From CALGLS01 sp045105695 (GTDB lineage: Bacteria > Bacteroidota > Bacteroidia > Chitinophagales > Saprospiraceae): a DNA stretch of 15,022 nucleotides. The position numbers and the translations under genes are program-made. Where the stretch lies: the NCBI GenBank assembly GCA_045105695.1, contig JBGCDT010000500.1, forward strand, positions 1 to 15,022. The letters are read 5' to 3'. A model generated the notes under the pieces. The model did no database searches and had not been told where the DNA came from. It saw only the letters and a list, made by a program, of their open reading frames with translations. Below are positions 1 through 7,900 of the stretch, piece after piece. Each line of letters starts with the position of its first letter. Within the stretch, counting starts at the first letter, position 1.

Positions 1-1670
1 CATTCCTGATTCCAACTATAAGTAGACGAATCCTGCGTAACATATTCCAAAGATGGAGAGCTCCAATTTCCAGAATTATAATCATCTACAAGTGGAATCA
101 GCCCCATCACTCTGTCCAAATCGTATAGAAAATATCGCCACTGCTTCCCTGGTTTTCTTTCCCTCCAACGGCGGTTGTTATTCCCTGGCCAGTCTGTATT
201 GTCTAAGTAGATTTCTGCTAAAAAATAATCTGCAAAGTGATCTGGATCAATCCAGGTTTTTAGCGTCTCCATGTCTTCTGCGTTGTTGAAATCTGCATCT
301 TCTATGAAGTCAGAGTAGTCATCCCAGGCATCTAAATTCCCTTGGTCGAGTTTGTCTTTTCGTTGCACAACGTCTACTTCATCTTTGTCAATTCCGTAGT
401 GTGTTTCCAAATATCGCCAGTCCATTTTTTCTCTCATGTTGTGAATTCCAAAGTACTGACCGTTCATATAAACGATGGCCGGGCGGAAAGCCTGGAACTC
501 CATATCTGGATCTTTTATCATGGCATCTACGTCATCAATATCGCGGAGCAAGCCACTGGCAACTGCATCTCTAAACATAGTTTTCTTCCAATCCGAACCT
601 GAGTTGCGCAGCACCAAGGCTCCATACTCTGAGTACTCCTGATCTGGAAAAAGTGGATAATTTATTTTGTTAGCACCATATTCACTTCTTGCGGTAAGTG
701 ACAAGCTTTTATGATCATAGGTTTGGCTGTAGCCACCAAAAACCTGAATCCCTAAATTTTGTCCAAAACCAAAAGTACCATCTGGTTCAAAGAATTCTAC
801 ATGAACTTCATGCTCTATATCATCCGACCAATTTGGATAAATACCATTTTCTAAACCAAAGATATTTGCAGTATCGGAGGAAATACAAAAGATGGCAAAG
901 TCATGTTCTACACCAAATAGATAGGTATTCGTAGTGGTACGACTAGGGATGAAATCAGCATGAAAAGTACGGGAGCGCAAAACCGTTGTAGAATCAATTG
1001 TCAGCGAAGTATTGTAAATTTCATCATCCTCATTTGGAACAGAACCATCGGTTGTATATCTAATAATGGCATCTTGTAAATCTGTACTTAGCGTCAATGT
1101 AAAAGCATTGTTATAATGTCCTGGAATCTGAGAAGCGACTGGTTGCTTCGCTAAGGCATTACCCAAACTTCCATTAGATTCATTCGGACTTGGAGCAGCA
1201 AAAACCATCCATTCACCAGAGCCATCACTTTCGCGACCGGTAGAAGTATCGGTAGTTTGAGGACCAAAACTGTAGCTGTCGATAACCGTAGTTCCATCAG
1301 AATGAATCAGCAGTAGATCTTCTCCACCAGAGGATAATTTAAACGAGGTATGCATACTACCTTGGTCTTCTTGATCGTCACACCAGAAGAGCAGAAAGCC
1401 ATGTGGTGGAATAGAGATTCCTTCTGGAATCTGCCATTTTACTAGATTATTCGCATTGTCCGAAAGGAACATACCGCTGAGGCCAACGGTGGTTTCGCTG
1501 GCGTTGTAAAGTTCGATCCAGTCATCTGCTTCGTCTTCTTCATCTTCGATGACACTTGCATTGGAAGCAGCAAATTCGTTAATGACAATTTGTTGAGCAG
1601 AAAGGGAGGGTAAGCCGATCGATCCTAGGAATACGAAAAGCAGAATAATTGTGTAGCTGTAATTCTTCAT
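1..1670 (-). CDS. Secreted lamin-tail/CotH kinase family protein, C-terminal part missing (off left edge)
   Basis: The minus frame is open from the ATG at 1668-1670 to the window edge (556 full codons, no stop), so the 3' end is outside. The first ~25 residues form a signal peptide (MKN, then a hydrophobic stretch, ending LPSLSA before QQ). A lamin-tail domain follows (VINEF, DDWIELYN, SGGE, GPQT), then a chitobiase C-terminal-like beta domain (IRYTTDGS) and a CotH domain. Visible CotH-family motifs are LRNSGSDWKK, FRDA, NGQYFGIHNMREKMDWRYL, YLDNTDW and YDLDRVMGL; the last supplies the DxD usually tied to metal/ATP binding. CotH proteins are atypical protein kinases in Bacillus spore coats; the substrate here is unknown. 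It aligns without visible frameshift to residues 1 to ~556 of the giant protein at 4951-12399, so the two are paralogues. Whether it also carries SprB repeats and a sorting tail cannot be seen. It diverges from the gene at 2097. Confidence 0.88.
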   Translation of the reverse strand, partial: MKNYSYTIILLFVFLGSIGLPSLSAQQIVINEFAASNASVIEDEEDEADDWIELYNASETTVGLSGMFLSDNANNLVKWQIPEGISIPPHGFLLFWCDDQEDQGSMHTSFKLSSGGEDLLLIHSDGTTVIDSYSFGPQTTDTSTGRESDGSGEWMVFAAPSPNESNGSLGNALAKQPVASQIPGHYNNAFTLTLSTDLQDAIIRYTTDGSVPNEDDEIYNTSLTIDSTTVLRSRTFHADFIPSRTTTNTYLFGVEHDFAIFCISSDTANIFGLENGIYPNWSDDIEHEVHVEFFEPDGTFGFGQNLGIQVFGGYSQTYDHKSLSLTARSEYGANKINYPLFPDQEYSEYGALVLRNSGSDWKKTMFRDAVASGLLRDIDDVDAMIKDPDMEFQAFRPAIVYMNGQYFGIHNMREKMDWRYLETHYGIDKDEVDVVQRKDKLDQGNLDAWDDYSDFIEDADFNNAEDMETLKTWIDPDHFADYFLAEIYLDNTDWPGNNNRRWRERKPGKQWRYFLYDLDRVMGLIPLVDDYNSGNWSSPSLEYVTQDSSTYSWNQE

Positions 1671-1821
1671 GAGATTTTTCTTTGCAAAAACTTTAAAGAT
1701 GCTATCATAACATTGCCTCCGTTGATAGGAATAGCAGGACTAACCTATTTTGCGAAAGCGCAGAACAATAGCGTTGTTAAATAATTTTGAAAGAAAAAAA
1801 GTTAGGAAAATTAAAGAGCCG

Positions 1822-1839
1822 CAATAGAAAATTCTATTG
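1822..1839. promoter_or_regulatory. 18-bp palindrome, possible operator or hairpin
   Basis: The arms CAATAGAA and TTCTATTG are perfectly complementary around an AA centre. One more G-T and one C-G pair extend it outward (1820-1841). It sits between divergent promoters, about 150 bp upstream of the minus gene start and 260 bp upstream of the plus gene start. This geometry suits a dimeric regulator or a transcribed hairpin, but no regulator family is recognised, so function is inference. Confidence 0.4.
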
Positions 1840-2004
1840 TGAATCAGTAGGGGAGAAGTAAATTTTAAGTTAGGAACGGTTTGGAAGAATAGATATATGA
1901 TAACCGCTTTTCCAAAGGTAAAGAGAATATTTAACCGGTGCAAGGACTAATCTAAAGTTTTCTAAGATTCATCTAAAACGAGGCTGTTCTCATGGATGCT
2001 TTCG

Positions 2005-2012
2005 TAGCTTTG
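2005..2012 (+). promoter_or_regulatory. Candidate Bacteroidota -7 box for the outer-membrane barrel gene
   Basis: TAGCTTTG matches the TAnnTTTG -7 consensus of Bacteroidota promoters exactly. The expected -33 TTTG is not clear (only a weak TGTTC around 1985-1989). It would give a 5' leader of about 80 bases ahead of the ATG at 2097, and it argues against translation from the upstream in-frame ATG at 1992. Confidence 0.35.
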
Positions 2013-2096
2013 TGGTCAAATTCACAACCTGTTGATTACGGTAAGATTTTGCCGATCAATCAACTCTACTTATTAGGAAAACCAAACACCCAATCT

Positions 2097-4535
2097 ATGC
2101 GACTGTTATTTACATTCTCCTTTTTATTGACTTCTATTTTGGCAATTGGCCAGACGGCTACTATCAAAGGCCAGCTTCAAGATGATGAAGCTCAAGCTGT
2201 TCCATTCGCCAACGTCATTCTTTATGCAGCTGCGGATAGCAGTATGATCAAAGTTGAACCGACGAACGAAGCTGGTATCTTCCAAATTCAAAATCTACCT
2301 GCCGGTAATTATTTCCTCAAAGCGAGTTATGTTGGCTATGCTGATATTTCAAAACCAAAAATGGCGCTGGCAGAGGGAGAAGTCATGGATCTTGGGGTAT
2401 TATCCTTTGGAACTACTGCAGTAAATTTAGAAGGTGCAACAGTTACTGCCCGACGTGCACTGGTAGAAGTAAAACCTGACCGAACCGTTTTCAATGTTCA
2501 GGGAACCATCAATGCAGTTGGTGAAAACGGAATTGCACTTTTGCGAAAAGCTCCAGGTGTCATTGTCGATAATAACGACAATATTTCCGTACTCGGTCGG
2601 TCTGGCGTTTTGGTTTACATCGATGGAAAACGATTGCCGCTCACTGGAACGGAACTTAGCAATTATCTAAACTCACTGACCGCTGCGCAAATTGATCGTA
2701 TAGACATCATCACAAACCCAGGTGCTAAATACGAAGCACAGGGGAATGCTGGTATTATTGACATCCGACTGAAGAAAGATAAAAACCTGGGAACGAATGG
2801 CTCTGTCAGCGGTACATTCAGCCAAGGTCGTTATTCAACTTACAACGGAACGGCTTCAGGTAATTATAGAAATAAGAAGATGAATATTTTTGCTTCTGCT
2901 GGAGCTGGTGGGGGAGAGAGCTTCAATGACATGGTTTTTAAAACGGAACAAAATGGTTTTTTTGTTGACGAAATAAATGAAACGATCAATGATAATCTGG
3001 ATATGAATTACAGAGTGGGAGCTGATTTTTTCCTTACGGACAAAAGTACATTTGGCGTACTTGCCAGTGGTAATACAAATGCTCTGGAAAATGAAAGCTT
3101 GAACCGGCTTAAGTTATCTAATCTCGATACTAAGTTTGATGTTGATAGTATTTTGGTAGCAGAGAATAGCGCTTTGGCTAATATGTTCAACCAGACGTAC
3201 AACATGAACTATAGCTACGATAGTCGCAAAGGCAGATCGCTAAATATAGATTTGGACTATGGAAGTTTCGCTACCTCTTCGGATAGAAATCAACCGAACC
3301 GTTATTACTACAGCGAGGGAGATATTGTTGCTAACAATATAGCTACAGAACGAATCATCGATTTTGAGACAGCTACGGATATTGATATTTATACCGGTAA
3401 AATTGATTTTGAAGAAGAAATTTTTGGTGGAAAATTAGGCTTAGGAACAAAATACAGTAAGGTCGTTTCCGAAAATGATTTCTTGGTTTTTGATGTGGAG
3501 GGAACTGACCGAGTTAGAAATGACGACCAGTCTAATATCTTTTTGTACGATGAATCAGTCTACGCAGGTTATGTCAATTTCGCTAGAGCCATCAATCAAA
3601 AATGGAACTTCTCCGCAGGGCTCCGAGCCGAGCAGACAGATGCGGAAGGCGAACTGACAGCTTTCAATAATATGGCCTCTGACAGTACGGTGGATCTACA
3701 CTACCTACAATGGTTTCCTTCTGCAGGACTGACTTTTCAAGCCGCTCCGATGCATGCCTTTGCCTTGAATTATGGTCGCAGAATAAACCGACCGGATTAC
3801 AACGTTTTAAATCCTTTTGAAAATAGAATGAGTGAGTTGTCTTACGAAAAAGGAAACCCAAGACTGAATCCTGAGATCGTAAACAACTTCGAGATTGGCT
3901 ACACCTACGCCTACCGATACAACGTAAAATTATCTTACAGTAAAACCACCGATCAGATTACTCGATTGATCTCCGCAGATGAAGAAGATCCAAGAGCTGG
4001 TTTCATCACCTGGGCAAACCTGGCGGAGCAAACTATTTATAATCTTAATGTTAGTTTGCCTTTCCAATTTACCAAATGGTGGAATGGCTACTTCAACCTC
4101 AGTGGTGGCTATCAGGACAATCAGGCGGAATACGATACTGGTTTCAGCGTAGATGTACAAGCTTGGACCTACAACATTTATCAGCAACAGACTTTCACTT
4201 TGCCAAAAGGCTTTGTAGCGGAATGCTCTGGTTATTTTGCTGGCCCTGGGGTTTGGGGAGGTGTCTTTGAATATGATGAGACCTTCGCCATCGGCCTTGG
4301 TTTGCAAAAAAGATTCTTGAACGATCAACTCAATATCAGAATGGCGGTAACGGACATTTTCTATGAATCTGGCTGGGCTGGCGTTTCTGAATTTGGAGGT
4401 GCAAAATCTGAAGGAAACGGAAACTGGGACAGTCGTCGATTTACGATTAGCGCAAATTACAATTTTGGAAATCAGAATGTGAAGAGTCGTAAGCGTAAGG
4501 TTGGGATTGAGGAGGAAGCGGGGAGGGTTAATTGA
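2097..4535 (+). CDS. TonB-receptor-like outer-membrane beta-barrel protein (carboxypeptidase-regulatory + plug + barrel)
   Basis: This 812-residue outer-membrane protein has a signal peptide at residues 1-19 (MRLLFTFSFL..AIGQ). A carboxypeptidase regulatory-like beta domain covers about 20-110 (TIKGQ, PFANV, NLPAGNYFLKASYVGY). A TonB-plug-like domain covers about 120-226, with RKAPGV, VYIDGK, RIDIITNPGAKYEAQGNAGI and IDIRLKK. The rest is a large beta-barrel of the 'outer membrane protein beta-barrel family' type, with YGRRINRPDYNVLNPF and GNPRLNPE and a final strand RRFTISANYNFGNQ. The basic tail KSRKRKVGIEEE is typical of that family. Such proteins resemble SusC/TonB receptors; the ligand is unknown. 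An in-frame ATG at 1992 would add 35 residues, but it precedes the signal peptide and the candidate -7 box, so 2097 is preferred. Gene 3' end converges on the giant CotH gene. Confidence 0.9.
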   Translation: MRLLFTFSFLLTSILAIGQTATIKGQLQDDEAQAVPFANVILYAAADSSMIKVEPTNEAGIFQIQNLPAGNYFLKASYVGYADISKPKMALAEGEVMDLGVLSFGTTAVNLEGATVTARRALVEVKPDRTVFNVQGTINAVGENGIALLRKAPGVIVDNNDNISVLGRSGVLVYIDGKRLPLTGTELSNYLNSLTAAQIDRIDIITNPGAKYEAQGNAGIIDIRLKKDKNLGTNGSVSGTFSQGRYSTYNGTASGNYRNKKMNIFASAGAGGGESFNDMVFKTEQNGFFVDEINETINDNLDMNYRVGADFFLTDKSTFGVLASGNTNALENESLNRLKLSNLDTKFDVDSILVAENSALANMFNQTYNMNYSYDSRKGRSLNIDLDYGSFATSSDRNQPNRYYYSEGDIVANNIATERIIDFETATDIDIYTGKIDFEEEIFGGKLGLGTKYSKVVSENDFLVFDVEGTDRVRNDDQSNIFLYDESVYAGYVNFARAINQKWNFSAGLRAEQTDAEGELTAFNNMASDSTVDLHYLQWFPSAGLTFQAAPMHAFALNYGRRINRPDYNVLNPFENRMSELSYEKGNPRLNPEIVNNFEIGYTYAYRYNVKLSYSKTTDQITRLISADEEDPRAGFITWANLAEQTIYNLNVSLPFQFTKWWNGYFNLSGGYQDNQAEYDTGFSVDVQAWTYNIYQQQTFTLPKGFVAECSGYFAGPGVWGGVFEYDETFAIGLGLQKRFLNDQLNIRMAVTDIFYESGWAGVSEFGGAKSEGNGNWDSRRFTISANYNFGNQNVKSRKRKVGIEEEAGRVN

Positions 4536-4573
4536 ATGAAAAATTGAGGTAATTATCTAGTGCGAATTGTTTT

Positions 4574-4650
4574 GCCACGAAGGCACTAAGTCACGAAGCT
4601 AAGCGACAAAGAAGAGGAAGACACGAAATTGTAATTTGAGCCTTTGTGGC
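4574..4650. repeat. CACGAAG-rich imperfect inverted repeat
   Basis: The outer arms GCCACGAAGGC (4574-4584) and GCCTTTGTGGC (4640-4650) are complementary at 10 of 11 positions. Between them lie further CACGAA-type units (CACGAAG at 4592-4598, CACGAA at 4622-4627) and a GACAAAG. This composition is familiar from degenerate intergenic repeats in Bacteroidota genomes (general knowledge, not a search). It could be a decayed mobile miniature element or a weak 3' hairpin of the barrel gene. Confidence 0.5.
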
Positions 4651-4721
4651 GCATTCTTTACTTAAGATGCTGAATAGTTACAATGTGAATTAAAATTAAA
4701 AGGTCTTTTGACGTGCGTTAC

Positions 4722-4783
4722 CTTTGCGCCTATCTTTAGGATCTTGCGCAGTAGGGGTAGCAACAGAGGAAGAATTCGTAAAG
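4722..4783 (+). repeat. 62-bp intergenic repeat, copy 1
   Basis: It aligns without gaps to 14627-14688 at 42 of 62 positions by hand count. Identity is concentrated in three blocks: CTTTGCGC at the left end, GCGCAGT in the middle and GGAAGA-TTCGTAAAG at the right end. Two bases to the left, both copies also read TTA-C, making TACCTTTG (4719-4726), a match to the TAnnTTTG -7 box. No -33 box is visible at the right distance. A hairpin (4793-4810) follows. Whether it is a mobile remnant, a promoter with a small RNA or a 3' element is unresolved. Confidence 0.55.
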
Positions 4784-4828
4784 TAGTTGCGTGTGAGTAT
4801 TGTTATTCACAAAGACCCCTGATCTAAA

Positions 4829-4875
4829 GAAAAAATGCTTACCACGATTTCTAAAAATCGCAGCGTGAATTTTTT
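4829..4875. terminator. Hairpin element with A/T flanks, copy 1
   Basis: The inner stem CGATTT/AAATCG has a CTAA loop, flanked outward by TTAC/GTGA and then AAAAAAT/ATTTTTT. It is followed by AGCGTGAATTTTT. The A-tract and T-tract on opposite sides fit a bidirectional Rho-independent terminator for the barrel gene (+) or the giant gene (-). It matches 13530-13576 in length, loop position and flanks, while the stem bases differ by compensating changes. Confidence 0.6.
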
Positions 4876-4885
4876 AGCTAGGCCA

Positions 4886-4928
4886 AAAAAACTCGTCAAA
4901 CAATTACAAATTGCAAGACGAGTTTTTT
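4886..4928. terminator. Strong bidirectional Rho-independent terminator
   Basis: AAAAAACTCGTC (4886-4897) and GACGAGTTTTTT (4917-4928) form a perfect 12-bp stem. A 5-bp inner stem CAATT/AATTG lies within the loop. A-tract on one side and T-tract on the other make it functional on both strands. It lies 22 bases beyond the stop codon of the minus-strand giant gene and faces the convergent barrel gene, so it probably ends both transcripts. Confidence 0.85.
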
Positions 4929-4950
4929 CTCTTTGAGTTCTTTCTTTTGG

Positions 4951-7900
4951 CTATTCCACAACCACCCGCTCCATCCAAAATCCAGTCTCCGTTTCCACCC
5001 TTAGGAAGTAAACCCCATCAGCCAAATCTCCCAACTCAATACTCCAAACAGCAGCCATTCCATCCTTCGTAAAATGCTGAACCGTTCTGCCCAATAAGTC
5101 AATTACATGAAGTTCCATTTCTGAAAAGTTTCCTTCGATATTGATTAATCCATTGGTCGGATTTGGATAAATATTTAGATCGCCTTTAGATAATTTTGCT
5201 ACGCTAACATCTATCAAGGAAACAGAACCTTCGATGATACAGCCATTCGCATCCGTGATAGTATAGTTATAAGTACCGCCAGCCAGCTCACTGATTGTTA
5301 ACTCCGAATCGCCTGTATTCCATTCAATACTATAAGGTGCTAAACCTCCTGTTGGAGCAATGGTAATCATTCCACCACCTCCATTGAGTGGCTCTTCTAT
5401 GGTTTCTTCTATTTGGAATAATACGGGTTCCCCTATGGAATAACTAACCGTGTCCTGACAACCAGCCTGATCTGTAACAGTCACTAAATAACTGCCTGCC
5501 GAAAGTCCTCCAATACTGTCTTCAACTACACCAGTAGACCATTCAAAATTATACCCAGGTGTTCCTCCATTTACATCAATGGAAATGCTGGCATCTTCCG
5601 ATTCAAAACAAGTAATCTGATTGATAGTAGAAATGATATTAATCATTGGTGCTTCTGTGATGTTGAACGTTTCTTCAAAAGAACAACCATTGGCATCCGT
5701 CAATGTAAGAGTGTATTCTGCTGCTGCTAAATCAGTTGTAAGAGCATTGTTATCTCCGTTTGACCAATTGTAGTTGTAAGGAGCTACACCTCCAGAAATA
5801 TTGGTAGAAAGGCTTCCTGTCATTCCCTCAAAACATTCATTGTCAACTTGATCGTAAGTGGCTTCCAGAATTGGAGGATTAACTAAAGTCTCCTGTTCTT
5901 CAGTAACACAGTCATTGGCATCTGTAATTGTCACACTGTATTCGCCAGCGGATAAGTTGTTTAATTCATCATCAGTAGAGCCGTCAATCCACTCGTAGGT
6001 AAATGGTGCCGTTCCTCCAATGATGGACAAAGCTAATGCCCCATCAGAAGCATCATTACATACGACAGGGAAACCTACCAGGGTAGAAAGTAATTGTGCA
6101 GGTTCTTCTACTGAAAAGGTTTGTACGGTAGTACAGGCAAGTTCATCGGTTACAGTAAGTGTGTAATCTCCTTGCATTAAATTTTCTAAAAGTGGGGTAG
6201 TTGCTCCTGTGTTCCAAAGGAGTTGATAGCCACCCGTTCCACCACTTGTATTTACTTGTATGCTCCCGTCGTTGTCGTTGTAGCAATCCAAGTTTATTAC
6301 ATTGGATGCAACAGTAATTTCAGTAGGTTCTGTTATTTCAAAAAGGTCAGTGAAGGTACAGTCGTTTCCATCCGTAATCGTAACCGAGTACTCTCCAGCT
6401 GTTAAAGCTCCTGCTGAATTTTCAGGGACACCGTTACTCCAGGAGTAGGTATAATTACCAACGCCACCTGTCGCATTCAAAGAAATAACACCATTGTTTT
6501 CACCAAAACAATTATTGTTGGTTTGCTGAAAGGCAGTGTAGCTGATAGACTCAGGTTCTGTCACTTCGATGTTTTGCTCATACGTGCAACCATTGTTATC
6601 TGTAATAACTAAATTATAGTTAGCTGCAACCAAGTCTTCAATTTGCGATTCGTTGGAACCTGTATTCCAGGAATAGTTGTAAGGCGAAATACCTCCGTTA
6701 GCTTCTACTGAGATTGCTCCGCTGGCGTCACCTGCACATGATACAGTTGTTGTAACGAAAGGAGCAGTTAGTGCCTCTGGTTGAGTTATCGAAATGGTCT
6801 CCGTAAGTACACAATCGTTTTCGTCAACTATAGTGACAATATAATTCCCTTGCTCTAATTGATTGATAGATAGACCATTTTCGCCATTGCTCCAGTTGAG
6901 GTCGTAGGCACCGGTTCCTCCATTGACACTTAAATTGATCGCTCCATTGTTTCCATCAAAACAAGAAACGTTTTGAACTTGAGGAGTAGTTGCTAGTCCG
7001 TTTGGCTCATCAATAATATAGCTTTCGCTAAACGTGCACGCATTGTTATCTGTCACTGTAACGATGTAAGTTCCGCTGCTCAGATTGTTTAGGTTTTCAC
7101 TGGTTGAGCTGTTGTTCCAATTGGTTTGATACGGCGCTGCTCCTCCATTCGTACTTAGAGAAATACTACCATTGCTTTCGCCAAAACAGTTGATGTTGCT
7201 AAGGGCGGCTTGTGATTCTAGGGCCGTTGGATTTGTCAGATTTGTAGTCTCCAAAGTTGTACAACCTGCGGCATCTGTAATGGTCACAGTATAAGTTGCT
7301 GCTGCTAAATTATTAATCACATCATCATTACTTCCAGTATTCCAATTGTAATTGTAGTCTCCATTTCCTCCACTAGCAGAAACAGATAACTGACCATCGT
7401 TTCCGTCGTGGCAATTAATTTCGGTAACGGTCAAGTCGCTATTCAACTCTGTAGGTTCTTCAATGTTTACCGTTTCTAACTGCGTACAACCAGACAAATC
7501 AGTAACGGTAACTAAGTAAGTCGATGGCTCTAAATTATTTACTGTAGTCGTCGTTGCGCCATTGCTCCATAGGTATTGGTAATTGCCCTGACCACCTTCT
7601 GAGCTAATACTTACCGATCCATTATTCATTCCAAAACAACTGACATTTTGTGCTGCCAGAGTAGAAGTGATGATTTCTTCCTGCTGAACAGAGGTCGTTT
7701 CTACCAACGTGCACGCATTGTTATCTGTAATGGTTACGATGTAATCGCCTGCTGCCAGATTTGTGATTTGATTGGTAGTTGCTCCGTTATTCCACGCAAA
7801 ATTGTAAGGTCCTGCTCCGCCACTTGGGTTTAAAGTTACAGAGCCGTTATTACCACCGTTACAAGCGACATCGGTTTGACTAGCGTTAAGAACGATAGGC

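Larger units (their letters stand above)
1671..2096. other. Divergent upstream region between the CotH paralogue and the outer-membrane barrel gene
   Basis: This is 426 bases of AT-rich DNA between two divergent starts, so promoters for both genes should lie here. It contains an 18-bp palindrome at 1822-1839, a 10-bp direct repeat (AAGTTAGGAA at 1799-1808 and 1867-1876), a small inverted repeat AACAA/TTGTT at about 1763-1777, and a TAnnTTTG box at 2005-2012. A 67-codon minus-strand reading frame at 1740-1943 is hydrophobic but shows no recognisable motif, and I do not call it a gene. Confidence 0.6.
4536..4950. other. Convergent spacer dense in hairpins and repeats
   Basis: These 415 bases lie between the 3' ends of the barrel gene (+) and the giant CotH gene (-) and contain no plausible gene. 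In order they hold a CACGAAG-rich inverted repeat (4574-4650), a 62-bp repeat with a second copy after purC (4722-4783), a 7-bp hairpin (GTGAGTA 4793-4799 / TATTCAC 4804-4810, one G-T pair), a 47-bp hairpin element with a second copy before purC (4829-4875), and a strong bidirectional terminator (4886-4928). Confidence 0.7.

Noticed and set aside
1749..1770. TTTGCG...GCGCAG near 1750 as a third copy of the 62-bp repeat
   Set aside because: The blocks are only 8 bases apart instead of 23 and the TTCGTAAAG end is missing; similarity is too short.
1740..1943. 67-codon hydrophobic reading frame on the minus strand in the divergent spacer
   Set aside because: No family motif, no supporting leader, and it overlaps the palindrome and repeats of a promoter region; AT-rich DNA easily gives Phe/Leu/Ile-rich frames.
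1992..2096. N-terminal 35-residue extension of the barrel protein from the ATG at 1992
   Set aside because: It would bury the signal peptide inside the protein and places the start upstream of the TAnnTTTG box; the ATG at 2097 gives a standard signal peptide.
3930..4328. 132-codon minus-strand frame inside the barrel gene
   Set aside because: It is the antisense shadow of a well-supported coding sequence and has no recognisable domain.
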